From Mayamaea pseudoterrestris (lineage: Eukaryota > Bacillariophyta > Bacillariophyceae > Sellaphorales > Sellaphoraceae), in assembly GCA_027923505.1 (NCBI GenBank), contig BROI01000006.1, forward strand, positions 372,001-436,000: 64,000 bases of DNA. The letters run 5' to 3'. Made by a program: the position numbers and the translations under genes. The notes under the pieces are model-generated. The model saw nothing but the letters and a program-made list of their open reading frames with translations. It ran no database searches and was not told the origin of the DNA. The stretch's first letter is position 1; every line of letters begins with the position of its first letter. Of this stretch, positions 12,280 to 24,160 are shown piece after piece.

Positions 12280-14530
12280 ATGACGACTAGCGTTTCAGAA
12301 CTGCAGCAGGAGATCAAGCGAGCGCTCGCTGGCGCTGGTCTCTCCAAAATCCGCCCTGAAATCATGAGCCAGTGTACGTTGTATGAATGAATGAAAACAT
12401 TGAATCGTTTACATGCGTTAACTCAATCATTATTTTGTTTCTACATTAGGCGTCGCTTTGGCAAGTGCCATTGCTGTTACTCCGGAGCGAATGGCTGAAT
12501 GTTGGGAAGCCTTTAGCATGAACCGAAACGTCAAGGAGCTCAACGAAAGTTCCTTCAAATCCTATCGCGAGCAGCTCATCAAGGACTGCGATGACACCGT
12601 GTTACGCAAGGTGACGGACGTTGGAGCTGTCATGGCACGTCCGTCACTAAAGAACAAGGCTGATTCGCTTCCAGCCGTCACTCCTCCGGCCAAGCGCCTC
12701 CACCAGCGCAGCAGCACTAATAATGAAAGCAACAAGACGAATAGCAACCAGCAGCTTCCATCATCATTCTCTGCAGAAAAAAACCGTCGCATTTCTCTCA
12801 GCCCTGGACGTCCGCTTCCATCCGCAAGCGTTACGCCAAGTAACAGCAGCTACTCGTACGCCCAGCGCCAAGGCTCGGGCGACATTGTCTTTTCCTATCA
12901 GCCCGAGTCGTTGGCGAGCAATGGACTGGTCATGAATACAACAACGGATCGTCGCACGACCCCAAAGTGTTTGGTGCAGTACCAACATTTTGAGACCAAT
13001 GTTCAAAAGCCGTTTCGTCACTTTTTCACGTCCATGGACGACCGCGCCAAGGCCTTGGACCAGCACTTGGTCCATTTGGGAATGGAAATATGCGAGCGAT
13101 TTGGCTTGGGGCAGGAGAGTGTAGACGAGTCGAATGAAGAGACGTCGACTGCCATTGCTGGTTTGGAGGCGGTTGGTATTCCGCGTCAAGTCAAGGTGAC
13201 AAACATTGGACGAATTTGTAACGCGGTAAGTGGACCAGTTTGACGTTGGACTTTTGTCACGAAAGATGTTAGCTCAAAGATTGCTGAATACCTTTTCCAA
13301 TGGTAGGCTCACGAGGGAAAGCTCAATGAGACCTCCATCCTTTTGGAAGGATCTCGCGATGCATCTGGTGGTTCTAGAATTGAACTAGATCTTTCATTGC
13401 TGAAGGAGCGCCAGGAAAGTTACTCTCTCTTTCCTGGTCAGATTGTTGCCGTGGAAGGCATGAATACGTCGGGTCGTAAAATGGTGGCAGAACGCATTTG
13501 TGAAGGTGCTGCGCATGAGCCACTCAAGTCGTCGGTCAAGGAGTTGATGCGATTTCATCATGACGATGCGTATCAAGGTGGCGCTCCGCTAACTATTGTA
13601 GCTGCTTGCGGGCCTTTCACCACCGCTGACAATCTTGATTTTGCTCCGTTGCAAGATTTGATGAGCAATGTTGTGCGAGAGCGTCCGGATGTCGTCATTC
13701 TAACTGGTCCATTCGTCGATCTTGATAATGAACTCATACGATCGGGCCAGACGACATTGCAGTTTCAAGACGGGGAAGAAATTCTTGTGCCTTATGAGAC
13801 ATTTTTTGCCGTCAAGGTAGCAGGCATATTGGAGGAGATTTTTGAAAGCGAAGTTGACCTGCAGACTCAGTTTGTTCTTGTTCCCAGCCTCGAAGATGCG
13901 ACGACTGACTGGGTATATCCTCAAGCACCCTTCGCAGACCGCGTCAAGGGAGGTAAACTTTTGAAAATGTCTGGAGCTGAAGACATTGACGTTGGGTCAT
14001 TAGGATTACACAGAATTGATTCGGCTGGTAATGGTGCTGCCAAAGGAAGCAGTCGAGTGCATTGTGTGTCAAATCCGTGCACCCTCCAAATTAATGAGGT
14101 TGTCATTGGCGTGACATCAACCGATGTCTTATTCCACTTGAGCAAAGAAGAAACGGGTAACGTTGGAGGAAAACTGCGATTGCCTCGGATTGCGCAGCAC
14201 ATGCTCCAGCAACGCAGCTACTATCCTCTCTTTCCTGGCTCTGAATTCGCCAATAACTTGGATCTGAAGCACATGGTGCAATGGTCTATGCCTTGTCAGC
14301 CAGATTTGCTGATCGTTCCATCGAGGCTCAACAAGCTTGCGGAACCTATCCTCGGAAGCACACTTGTTGTCAATCCTGGCCGCATTACGGTCGGCAGCGC
14401 CGGTGGAGCCTATGCAATTATGCAGATTCAGCCAATGAAGCGAGAGACCTTGGAAGAAGCTGGGAGTGACAATGTCGAGTTGGCTCACAACGCTACTCAG
14501 CGCACTGTAGTTGAGATCAGGAAAATTTAA
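12280..14530 (+). CDS. POLA2: DNA polymerase alpha subunit B
   Basis: Predicted exons are 12280-12373, 12450-13225 and 13307-14530, giving 697 residues; both introns (76 and 81 nt) are GT-AG and keep phase. This is the regulatory B subunit of the DNA polymerase alpha-primase complex that starts Okazaki fragments. The family core is an inactive calcineurin-like phosphoesterase fold. It shows here as IVAACGPFTTADN, ERPDVVILTGPFVDLDN and TQFVLVPSLEDATTDWVYPQ, close to known POLA2 proteins. The C-terminal stretch around LVVNPGRITVGSAGGAYA also matches the family. The N-terminal 90 residues form the small helical domain, joined by a low-complexity Ser/Asn-rich linker (roughly residues 95-160). It is divergently arranged with the BEACH gene and tail to tail with VPS45 (77 bp). 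Confidence 0.95.
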
Positions 14531-14607
14531 AGTAACTACAAAGTCATGGCCATAATACTAATTATAGCAGAAACTTATGTCAATAATAGATACATACACC
14601 TATACGA

Positions 14608-16422
14608 TTATCGTTCAGTAGCTTTCAATTCATCCAGAAAACTAGTACTATTGTGAACTGTACTTCCCGCCAAAATGACCTTGATGCGTCCCTTCATCGT
14701 TGCATTCCACTCGGCCACCTTGGTCGCTTCCTCATACGTGACACCTCCCACCATGAAGACTATCACGTCCTGCGGAACGACATTGGTCAAGTCAAGAGGT
14801 TGCTGCTGCTGTTGCTGTAGGTTCTGACTAACACCAGCTGTATTTCCGACCAGCGGATGAGTCTTGGCCGTCAGCTTGCCCTTGGCAATGGCTTGCAGCG
14901 TATCCATCAGCACCGGTACATGCTGTGTGTATACATTATCTACTCCCTGAACACTTGTCATGAGACTCTTCATCTTGCTCATAATCACATGTTGCTGATC
15001 TCCATACAGACCAGGTCCTCGCGACTGCGCGCCCGCGTATCGCAGCAGCGTGGGAAGCAACTGCACCAAGTCGGACGGCACCTTGGCCTTGCTCATGGAC
15101 GACTGCACCATGTGCATGTTACCCGATTGCTCGTAGCGCAACGCAAACAAGAGACTCAACCGTAGCTTGTCGGGTAGCTTGATTTGTGGACTCGCCAGCT
15201 TTTCCAACAATTCTCGCCAGTGCGATTGGTAGTCATCGGAACACGCCAGCTCCTGCTCCAGCTGCGAAACGTCCATGAGACTGCAAACCTGCACAAGTCT
15301 GGCAAGTTCTCCCATTATGGCCACATGCTTGCTCACAACGTGTGACTGTGACTTGAGTTCCGGAAAGCGATCCATAAAGGCCTGCATGTCGGCGAGCGTT
15401 GTCAAATTATTGACTCCACTGGACGTTTGCTGCTGATACTCTTGCAAGAGTCGTTGAATCTCCTCGCCAAGTTCTCCAAAATTCTTGTGGCGATTGTTGG
15501 CAAAGAATGCATCTTGTGAAGCATTTAATACAACCTCCTCTAAATCTGGTGGAATGTTTGGAGCTCCCTTGAGAACGACGCGATGGTTGTTGAGTCCGAG
15601 TAGCTCGTGAACCATTGCCTGATAGGTCCATTGACTCAGTAGCGGCGTCACTGGGTCATCGCGACGATCGAGTATCAGCAACAACATATTATTGCTATTA
15701 CCATGAGTTCGACTACCAGTATTCATGGACCGCGTATGAAACAAGTCATCATCGGCCGTTTGCATAATTTCCCAAAGGTCCTTGGCTATTTCCTCCGCGC
15801 AGGCCGACTGTTTCGCGAATCGAATGGAAATAGACTGCTGTTTCTTCCGCAAGGCCAGTATCATGGACTGCAGTCCCTGCAAATGCAAGTCATACTCGGA
15901 AGCATATTTGGGCGCCCAGCTAGTGCCGGCGGCCACGGTCATGGCCATGCTGCTGCGGCAGTGCAGCGTGAGCAAGTCGGGGGCGAGTGGCACAAAGTCG
16001 GCGTAGAATTCTTGAATTTGGGTGATTCGCTCGTGCACATCTTGCTCGGCTAACTTCCGCAGCAATGGTTTGGTGATGATAGTTGAAAGGAACACGTGGT
16101 ATTCCGAGTAGCGAGGCTGGGCGAGTTCGCGATATAAATGTGGTAGCGAGGTTGGTCGACAAAAGACAATTGCCTTTAAATGACTATTGTTGCCGCTACT
16201 CGAATGACTTGTCGTTGTATTATCCATGCGCTCGACTAGATAGACGTGCTGATTGAGAATATCCGTTTGACTGTAGACGGCGGAAACAACCTGGGTCGTC
16301 ATGGCGTCCAACAGCAGCACCTTCATGGTGGTTCCTGCACATTTCCCATCGGCATGGACTATGCGATCAAGATACGTCTTGATGGCTGCGACACCGTCGA
16401 AGGGTGTCTCGCGATGAGACAT
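14608..16422 (-). CDS. VPS45: Sec1/Munc18 family protein VPS45
   Basis: A single exon encodes 604 residues. I chose the ATG at 16422 (MSHRETPF) because the frame upstream offers only a TTG. This SM protein binds syntaxin-type SNAREs for fusion at the trans-Golgi/endosome. Evidence: MKVLLLDAMTTQVVSAVYSQ near the N-terminus; LKAIVFCRPT and an EFYADFVPLAPDLLTLH stretch typical of VPS45; LLLILDRRDDPVTPLLSQWTYQAMVHELL, the strongly conserved SM motif; and a C-terminal DVIVFMVGGVTYEEA. Length is normal for VPS45 (about 570-600). A Gln run lies near residues 540-546. The palindrome TACCGGTA sits 8 bp upstream of the ATG. The gene is tail to tail with POLA2. Confidence 0.94.
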   Translation of the reverse strand: MSHRETPFDGVAAIKTYLDRIVHADGKCAGTTMKVLLLDAMTTQVVSAVYSQTDILNQHVYLVERMDNTTTSHSSSGNNSHLKAIVFCRPTSLPHLYRELAQPRYSEYHVFLSTIITKPLLRKLAEQDVHERITQIQEFYADFVPLAPDLLTLHCRSSMAMTVAAGTSWAPKYASEYDLHLQGLQSMILALRKKQQSISIRFAKQSACAEEIAKDLWEIMQTADDDLFHTRSMNTGSRTHGNSNNMLLLILDRRDDPVTPLLSQWTYQAMVHELLGLNNHRVVLKGAPNIPPDLEEVVLNASQDAFFANNRHKNFGELGEEIQRLLQEYQQQTSSGVNNLTTLADMQAFMDRFPELKSQSHVVSKHVAIMGELARLVQVCSLMDVSQLEQELACSDDYQSHWRELLEKLASPQIKLPDKLRLSLLFALRYEQSGNMHMVQSSMSKAKVPSDLVQLLPTLLRYAGAQSRGPGLYGDQQHVIMSKMKSLMTSVQGVDNVYTQHVPVLMDTLQAIAKGKLTAKTHPLVGNTAGVSQNLQQQQQQPLDLTNVVPQDVIVFMVGGVTYEEATKVAEWNATMKGRIKVILAGSTVHNSTSFLDELKATER

Positions 16423-16813
16423 GTTGCGTTTACCGGTAGTCAAGATAGCTGTTCAAGGAGTGAAAAAGCCTGGCAGCGGCGCTGCTACTTTTTACTTTTC
16501 GTCATGGTCGAACGCACCGCGTCGTTAGTCTCGCTACGACAATTTTATATCTGTCATACCGTGACTCAATGAACGCACACAGGATCTCGAAGCGATCCAG
16601 CTACGCGTTCGCCAATGTCAATGCCTGCGATGCTGCGATGCAGGAAGATTTTTAACTTGCTAAGTCAAAGCCAATGAACTCTGCAAATGGATATATTCAT
16701 GTCAAGGATTTAAATTCCGGTAGAGTTTAGACCGCTGGAACTGGCGGTAAACGTGGAAGACAGTACAAATTCATAGTAATAAGCCAATGAAACACCTGTT
16801 AACTAAGCTAATA
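16423..16813. other. VPS45 upstream region and NMT 3' flank
   Basis: These 391 bp lie between the VPS45 start and the stop of the next minus-strand gene, NMT. They hold the VPS45 promoter, including the TACCGGTA octamer at 16431-16438, and the NMT 3' flank. No gene is supported. Confidence 0.5.
16431..16438. promoter_or_regulatory. TACCGGTA palindrome upstream of VPS45
   Basis: A perfect 8-bp palindrome ends 8 bp before the VPS45 ATG. It is one of six copies in the window, all noncoding (also 24295, 48534, 50887, 55229 and 59300). A factor-binding role is inferred from recurrence only. Confidence 0.3.
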
Positions 16814-18210
16814 TTACAATAGCACAATGCCCACTTTGTTGGGAGCCATTTCCGGGCACGACCAGTTGTAAATGTAGTACTGCAAGTTTCCGTCACCAAC
16901 GCCAAACTTTAGTTGCTCCAAAAACTTGGCATTGTCCATGAGGTCGAGCGCATTGAACACATCCGCGTCGCACTCATTCTTGGCCAGTATCAAGGCATCC
17001 TTCATCAAATCCGCCAACGGCACTGAGGTGGCAACGTTGTAGAACGAGTACGCCGCACGAAGCGTATCGTCGTGGTTTAGAATCGTGCTCGGCAAGTGGT
17101 AAAACGATATAAAATCCGTAATCTTACCATCTGTTTCAACAACGTAGCTGTTGATGACGCCCTCTCGCGGCAACATCCAGTGCGCAATTTCCTCGCGCGA
17201 AAACAGCAGCTTGAGCGAAAACTTGGTCAAGTAGTCATTGAGCAACGCGTGCACACCATCCACGTCACGTTCCTCCATGGCCCTTAGATTGCTCGTCGCA
17301 CACTCGAGCGGCAATTTATAGAGTTTCTGCAACCTTGCCAGCGTCATGCGATGCCCCAGTCGACTGAATCCAATCGACACTAGTTTCTTTGGATTCAAGC
17401 TCCGGTGGTGGTAGCGCGCACTCGACACGGGCGACGGCAGTTTCACGCCCGCCGTGTAAATGGCCTGAAACATGCTTCGCAAGTTGACGCGGCGCGTCAG
17501 TTCCTTGATGAGCACGGGCGCCAGTCGCTTGCTGCGGAGTTTCTTGTGGACGCACAAAAAATTCACCTCCACCACTTGCACCGGATCTTGCTCGTAGGCT
17601 TGCAGTTTGGCCGGAATGCCGCTAATGAACGCGACCAGTTTCTGCGTCTTTGTCGATCTCACGCCAAACAGTAACTCGTGGTGGTAGTGCGGCGGCGTGA
17701 GCGCCCAGAGCAAAAACTCGGGACTGTAGTCGAAGCGAAAGAGGGCGTCGTCATCCTCCACGTAATTGTTGGACAGAAGCGTGTATAGTTCGTGGCGTTG
17801 GTCGGAGTCGTTGACGTTGACACTGGACCATTCGAAACCGGATGGCATCTTGTAGGGGTCTTGTCGGACTTCTGCAACGGGTTTGTTGGGTTGAATAGGG
17901 CCTTCCGCGAGCTCGCTGCGCTCGCCGTCGTGAGGCATTGGCTGTAGATAGTGGAAAGAGAAAAGAATTAAATAAACGATTTTGAGCAAGCGTTCCTCAT
18001 AACAACATATTGATTGCAACAGCCCCACTTTCACATTGTGCATACCTGCGTGTCCCAAAAGGCATGCGACGTTGGCTCATTCTTTGCCTCAACTGAGTTC
18101 TGCTGCGGCGTGGTTCGTTGCAGATTCTGCTTCTTCATCATGTCGATAATGGCCGCTTCCGTTGGTGACAGTTTCTTCTCGTCATTGTTGTTGTTACTGC
18201 CAGATGACAT
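16814..18210 (-). CDS. NMT: Glycylpeptide N-tetradecanoyltransferase (N-myristoyltransferase)
   Basis: Predicted exons are 18210-18046 and 17941-16814 (intron 104 nt), giving 430 residues. The splice restores the conserved motif FWDTQPMP (FWxTQPVP in other NMTs), half on each exon, which strongly supports the junction. The enzyme transfers myristate from myristoyl-CoA to N-terminal glycines and has two GNAT-fold halves. Visible marks: LYTLLSNNYVEDDDALFRFDYS; the myristoyl-CoA region VVEVNFLCVHKKLRSKRLAPVLIKE; RSLNPKKLVSIGFS; and the C-terminus YNWSCPEMAPNKVGIVLL. NMTs end within a few residues of this point, with the terminal carboxylate as catalytic base. The N-terminus is Ser/Asn/Lys-rich. 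A plausible substrate, the G-alpha beginning MGCGAS, lies about 9 kb downstream. That co-location is probably chance. Confidence 0.95.
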
Positions 18211-18544
18211 GATAATGATACTGCGCCGCAATTATAATGAGTCAAGAAATTAAAAAGTGAAGGAGTGAATGGCAAGCGTCGCATTCAAATAATGGCCTCT
18301 GCCATGGTCCATCGAGCGGTGGTGGAGAAGTCCAATGTCGTACCGTTACTCAATTCCATTGGTTGGACATGCAAGGCATGTCTCGCAAGGATTCCGAAAA
18401 CAGCACCTCATTGCAAACAACTTCTACCAGCAATTGTCACTCTTCAAAAGCAAAGTAAGAACCGTCAATATTCTCTTTCAGACTCATGCTTGGATGCACA
18501 AATAGTCATTATTGTAACCCGTTAGCAGCGCACGAGAGGAAAAC
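18211..18544. other. Divergent promoter region, NMT / PH-kinase
   Basis: These 334 bp lie between two divergent start codons. No gene or repeat is seen. The short ORFs in it have no recognisable product. Confidence 0.45.
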
Positions 18545-21515
18545 ATGAAATCCAATAAGCAGCAGCAACACCGAGGCGACGAGCAGCCGCAGCAACCCGA
18601 CGCTGCACCACCTTCTTCCACCAAGCATCACCATCGCTCGCCGCAGCAAAAATCATCCTGGACGCCATCGTTGAAAAAGGTATTGCTGCGTGGGCACGAG
18701 CGCTGCCAATCGTCCGGTAGCGCCACCAACACTACCGCTGGACTGAGCGTTTCGCCGGCGTCCTCGATTGTTTCGGCGCATGCAGCGACAGGCTTGCGAC
18801 AATCATCGCTTTCAGGAAGTCTTGCAGCGTCACCGCAACATGGTCATTATACTAACTCGTCCAGTCAGCAGCACCAGCAATCATATTCACTCGGCAAGCT
18901 TGCCGAGCATGACAACGACGACCATGTTCCGCCGCCACCCATTGACGCGACGCCACCCTCACCCAAGACACCGCCCAAGCTGTGGGAGCGACAGTATCGC
19001 AACTTTTTGCAGTCGTCGAAACCACCAAAACGAAGTGTGCAGCGCAGCGCGAGTCGCGACGAACTGGACGAGTCGTCGTCAATGAATAATGGAGTTACAA
19101 GTGGTGCTCGCTCACTGCTGTTGCAGCAGCAGCACCGCTCCTCCTCGTTCCATCATCATCATGACACACCTCCCGTCGAGGAAGCGTCCGTCCGCGGCGG
19201 ACAGTTCTTCGCCAGCGTCTTTAAGTCGCATTCGCATCATAAACGAACCTCCAAAAGCAAGAGCCACAACGAGCTGGATGGCACCATGCGGCGGGGGTCG
19301 GAGAAGGGCTTGGCGCAAATGCAATTGCAGCAGCCGCCGCCACTGGCATTGTCCATGCAGCATCATCATCATGTTTCAAATGTTGATGAAGACAAGGCTA
19401 ATTATTCCAACTTGTCAGCGTCATCACTGCCCAACTTTCAAATGATTGCCAATAGGCAACAACAGCTATTGCTGCCACGGCGGCAACAAAGCGCGGGATC
19501 GGCGACGACTGCTGGAGCAAGCTTGCTACTAAACACGTTGCACTCGCCCAGCGAGGCGACGTTGGCTTTAAATAGTTTCAATGCCAGGGACGAAACATCT
19601 ACCAACAATAACAACGACGCCACGGCGGCATCCGCCATGAAGCGAGCATTCACCGAGTTTCACAACGTCACTGGGCGAGACGCGGCGTCGGCCTTTTTGG
19701 GCGACGACCCCAGTCACCGCGACGGAATGCGAGGCGGATCGTTCGTTGTCAACAACAGCAATCATCATGGCAACGTGAGTCACCTGCAGTCAGCCTTGGC
19801 GTCAACGTGCCTTTCGTCGTCCCATGGACGAGTCATACTGCCGCCAAAATCCTTGAACGCAATATATGGTCCGCGATCAGTTCCACTGGCAACGGACGGC
19901 TGCGGCAGCAACGTTGCTGGTACCAGTGTGGACTACGCCACGCAGCAACAGCAGCAACAACGAATATACTCTGGCAATCATACGTTGCGGAGAATCCTCA
20001 AGCCACTGGTTCCAGTCGAATCGTGGCAGTCGGGTCGACGCTACGTGATTGCGCCATCCGTGTGGGCGGCTTGCCCCATGGGAGTCATGGCGGCGTTGAC
20101 GCGCAATTCGGTCGTACGTTCCGCCCGAGACGTTACGAGCGCTCCGTTTGGCACGATACTGCTGGGGCAGTGTTTGCTCCGGAGCATGAGCACTGACGGT
20201 GCCGCGAAAAACGTGTTACTGGATGATGAGCCATGGACGCCAGCACTGCTCGTGTTGCGGCAAAATTACCTGCTCGAGTATGGCACGAGCGATCCTCTGG
20301 GCGGAATGCCTCGCGGGTATGCTCATTTGCAGCACGCAACTTGTTGTGACAATACTGACACTGGGGATACAGAGACAAGAAGGATATTGGAACTAGATTT
20401 TTATGGCAGCCCCTGCGCAAAGTCAGATCGTCGCCGTCTACTTATCCGGCCCGGCGAGCCAGCCGACTTCCAGCACTGGATTCAATGTTTAAATGCTGCG
20501 GGATCGCTGCAAGTATCAGACTTGTATGAATATGATGCAGACAACCCACTGGGTACTGGCAGCTACGCATCTGTCTTCGCTGCGCGGAGGAAGTGCTCCG
20601 GATCATCTGAGGCATGTGCGGTGAAGGTGTTTGACAAAACCCTGTTTTGGCGCTGTGTCATCAAAGGGCGAGAACGAGCGGATACAATCGTCCGCGAAGT
20701 TTCCGTTCAAGCGACCCTTACGGCTAGATGCAGCGATGTGCAATCCTTTTTGAGGATACGTGGGGTTTTTGAAACTACGGATCATGTGGTGATTGAGTCG
20801 GAGCTTTTGGACGGGATGGACTTATTTCGTTATATTTCCTCACGGCCTCGCTTGTCGGAAACAGAAGCAGCTTTCGTCATCTACAATATCTTAATCTGTC
20901 TTCAAGCCATGAATCGCATCGGTTTATCTCATCGCGATATAAAGCCGGCCAACATCCTTGTCTGTCATGAAGAAAATCGGCCACTGACTGTCAAGGTGGC
21001 TGACTTTGGCCTGGCAACGTTCGTCGGCGTCGATGGGAAAGTAAGCGGACGTTGTGGTACGCCTGGCTTTGCAGCACCGGTAAGCGACTACAATAAGCGG
21101 ATATATCAACAAAGGAGAAGTTAACGCGCGCTGACATTTCTTACTACAACAGGAAATCTTTAATACCGGTGTTCACGGTACCTACACCAAGAAGGTCGAT
21201 GTGTTCAGCGCTGGTGTGACTCTGTATGTAATGCTTTGCGGTTATGAACCATTTTACGGAGAAACGGATAGCGAACTTATACGGGCGAATAGGGAGGCGC
21301 ATATCGAGTTTCCTCCGGAAGAGTGGAAGTGCATTTCTTCACCGGCGCGCGAGCTTGTGATCAAAATGATGCACGCCGACCCAAGCAAGCGAATGTCAAT
21401 CGAGCAAGCAATCACTCATCCATGGATTATAGAGAATGTTCACGAGCAAGGAGATGTACCCGCCTTGGCGGAGGTGACGGAAATGCCTTCCTATGATGCT
21501 TGCATTATTTCATAG
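18545..21515 (+). CDS. PH domain-containing serine/threonine protein kinase (CAMK-like)
   Basis: Predicted exons are 18545-21079 and 21153-21515 (intron 73 nt), giving 965 residues. The splice rebuilds the kinase APE motif as AAPEI. The first 470 residues are low-complexity, rich in Gln, Ser, Asn and His with several His runs, and are likely disordered. A PH-like domain spans about 525-660 (APFGTILLGQCLLRS to FQHWIQCLNAAG). The kinase domain spans about 665-940: glycine loop LGTGSYASVF, ATP lysine CAVKVF, catalytic loop SHRDIKPANILV, DFG loop VADFGLATF, and a C-lobe DVFSAGVTLYVMLCGYEPF typical of the CAMK group. All key catalytic residues are present, so it should be active. The PH domain suggests phosphoinositide-dependent membrane recruitment; that is an inference. 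Substrates are unknown. Confidence 0.88.
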
Positions 21516-21622
21516 TCTGTGGTATGAGGTGCCTGACTCTGTTAAAATTGTCTGGGAATTAATTTGCTAGTTAACGTAAAGTCAAGAAAGCGACCATGAA
21601 GATATGCAGCTAAAAGTAGATA

Positions 21623-23207
21623 TTATGCATGAGTGACCCGATGTCCTGACATTTTGCTCGTATTTTCAGGTTTTAAAATCACCCAATCGTCGAGATTGAC
21701 CCCTTCTTCGGCGGGACCCATACAAAGCGTGCATCCTAGCGCACGATTGGTGGCATCGGAAAGAGATGGCAGACGCAGAATTTCGTAGTTCACCTCGCCC
21801 ATCAGTCTGTGAGTTGCTTCCATTTCAGCAGTGCTCTCACCTAGTTCGTCTTGCATGTCCTCGAACGTGTGAAGTAGTTCAAGGGCTGGCGAAAATTGTT
21901 CCAGACGGACATGACAGATTATTTTCTTCCGAAGTATGTCAATTTTCTCCTCCGTTGGCATATCAGCTGTACTCATCGGGGCCCAGATCTCATCGAATGC
22001 CGCCAGGGCCTTGTCGTACTTGTTCAACATTGCATAAGCATACCCAAGATTGTCGAGTGAGCTCTGAACCAGTTTGTTGCCAGGGCCCAGAATAGATCGT
22101 TGTATCTTAAGAGAATCGGACAGAATCTTTATTGCTTGATCGAAATGATCGAGCTCAATCTCTACGTACCCCTTGTTGCACATGGTTGATGCCATTGTTA
22201 ATATGCCAGGGCTGGAACTATCAACTCCACAGACGAAGGTGACGAAATTTTTGAACACTGCCGTTTGCAAAACAATGGCCTCTTCAAAGGCTTCTTTCGC
22301 TTCTGGAAATGATCCTCGCTCAAAGTTGACGCATCCAATGTTGTTTAGTACCTTGGCAATCTTCAAGTTGCACTCCTCGCGGTCATCGTCGCCGTATGTA
22401 TCTTCTCGTTCTTCTCGACGAAGCTTCAGCGCCCGCTGAAACACTTTCAAGGAGTCGTCATGCTCTTCCATGGAGAGTAAAATAATACCAAGCTCAACCA
22501 AAGAGTCCTGAGCAAAAGAGATACGTGGGAAATTTGATCAGTTGACGTGAAATATGTATCAATGCATAAAAAATAAAGTTACACAAACACGCGCCAACTA
22601 CGAAGCCCTACTTACCGCCACTTTTGGATGAGAACGGCCAAGTGATCTTGACCGAATCTTGATCGCTTCTTCAATGGCGTCCATGGCGTCATCAAGGCTT
22701 CCTGCTCGTAAATTGGCAATTGCCACGTTGTGAAGGGCAGCACCGACTCGATCGTGTCGTTCGCCATAGCGCCCTAAAATATCGGAGAGGATGGATTCAA
22801 ACTGTGATAGCGCTGCCTTGTATGATCCATTCTGTATATGACGACAAAGAAATTATAGAATATGTATTAGTCCTTCCTTGTCTCTTTTCGACAGCTATTA
22901 GCAGCTAGTTTTCATTTCATTGGCTTACCGACATGGCCTTGCATGCTTTCGAGTGCTTGTATCGCAGTTGTCGCTCAAATCGTTCACAGTCCTCACTGTT
23001 ATCATCTAAGCTTTCTATATTATCAATATCTTCAGCATCAGTAGAGTTGCTCAGGTCGCTGAGATGGTGCGATTGTTCTTCCTCGTCCGCATCAACGACT
23101 TTCTTCCAGCTTTTGACACCCTTTGCATTCTTTGGTGCTGCATCTTTCGTCGGTCCTTGCGCGGACGAGGTGGATTTCGGTGACTTGGTGCGGTTGAAGA
23201 CCTTCAT
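21623..23207 (-). CDS. Tetratricopeptide-repeat protein (kinesin light chain-like repeats)
   Basis: Predicted exons are 23207-22929, 22831-22616 and 22507-21623, giving 459 residues; introns are 97 and 108 nt and all in phase 0. The start is the first in-frame ATG (MKVFNRTKSPKS). The N-terminal 90 residues are charged and likely disordered (acidic DADEEEQ and DDNSEDCERFE). From about residue 95 on there are repeated 34-42 residue TPR units of the kinesin light chain/nephrocystin type, such as HNVAIANLRAGSLDDAM, LNNIGCVNFERGSFPEAKEAFEEAI and LDNLGYAYAMLNKYDKALAAF. These make peptide-binding helical solenoids. No catalytic domain is present. The partner and pathway cannot be told from sequence. 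Confidence 0.8.
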
Positions 23208-23604
23208 GGTTCCTTTGGTGTAGTCGACGGATGCAGCAAGGCATTGTAAGTGGCGGCGATGGACATGTCGAACAAACAATCCTCAATTCCGTATACATAT
23301 CGTGCACCCGCCAAACAGCGACGATTAATTAGCGATTGGCAAGCGTAGTTAGATGACACGGTTCATAGCGGCACTGAAAAGTGTCGTCGGGCTGACTATT
23401 GGCGCGACGCGCGTTTCGATTCACGGGACTATGGTCGTTGGAGTACTCATGTCGGAAGCTCTCGCCGAAAGCCGCGCTCGAGTCGTTCGGTCCAACAACC
23501 TCATCAGTGCAAGGCAAACGATCACGCTGCCATTGCACAATTGTCACGAGCATAAACGGCGGACGTTCATTATTGCCAAAAATCAGAAAACTGACAGCCA
23601 TACC

Positions 23605-24160
23605 ATGAAGTATGTCAAAGCCTATTGTTGTTGTGGCGTCGAGTGTCTGGTACACTGGTACACAATCTGCTTCTAACCCACACATTTTGTTCTCCATCGT
23701 GTCGATCCGCAGGCTTCGCAATCCGTTTCGAATGTGCTCGGCAACACGCAAGGAAGGGAAAAAGTCGGCTCGCGAAGTCCGACAGGAGAAGATTGACAAC
23801 TACTACCATGCCACTCACCCGGCTGACAAGCCGGAGAAGGCGATTTCATTGGCCGATGAAAAGAAGGAGAGCAGCGTGGAGGAAGGAAAGTTTGCCGACA
23901 AGGGAACATCAACGTCGTTCCTAGACGAGAAGAAGGATAACGAACTGAACAAGCTTGCTCGAGTATCGGAAGCGACGGAAGACGACATTGATAGCGCCAA
24001 GGCGGAAGCGTCCAAGTCGTCGCTTCGTCGTGAGGTTGACAGTGACCATGAATCGGAGAAGGAAGAGCAGGAAGTGGTCTATGATGGAGCCGCTGGCCTA
24101 GAGAAATCGCCGAGCATGACGGAGCCAATGCCACTCTGCGGCGCTTGTGGATGCCTCTAA
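23605..24160 (+). CDS. Small charged protein with CaaX-like end, function unknown
   Basis: A 103-nt GT-AG intron (23610-23712) joins ATGAA to the exon at 23713, giving about 150 residues beginning MKLRNPFRMCSA. An in-frame ATG at 23353 would extend it to about 234 residues, and an ATG inside the second exon (23732) is a third option, so the start is unsettled. The body is rich in Lys, Glu, Asp and Ser and is probably disordered. It ends PLCGACGCL. The last four residues (CGCL) have the layout of a CaaX prenylation box, and nearby cysteines could be palmitoylated. I recognise no domain. A small membrane-tethered protein is possible, but both the family and the lipid attachment are guesses. It is divergent from the TPR gene. 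Confidence 0.45.

Noticed and set aside
14857-15165. Plus-strand ORF antisense to VPS45
   Set aside because: It lies fully within the VPS45 coding exon and has no family resemblance.
23329-23799. Minus-strand 156-codon ORF upstream of the TPR gene
   Set aside because: It overlaps the small charged gene antisense, starts at a non-ATG codon and has no domain. The plus-strand reading has a sensible intron.
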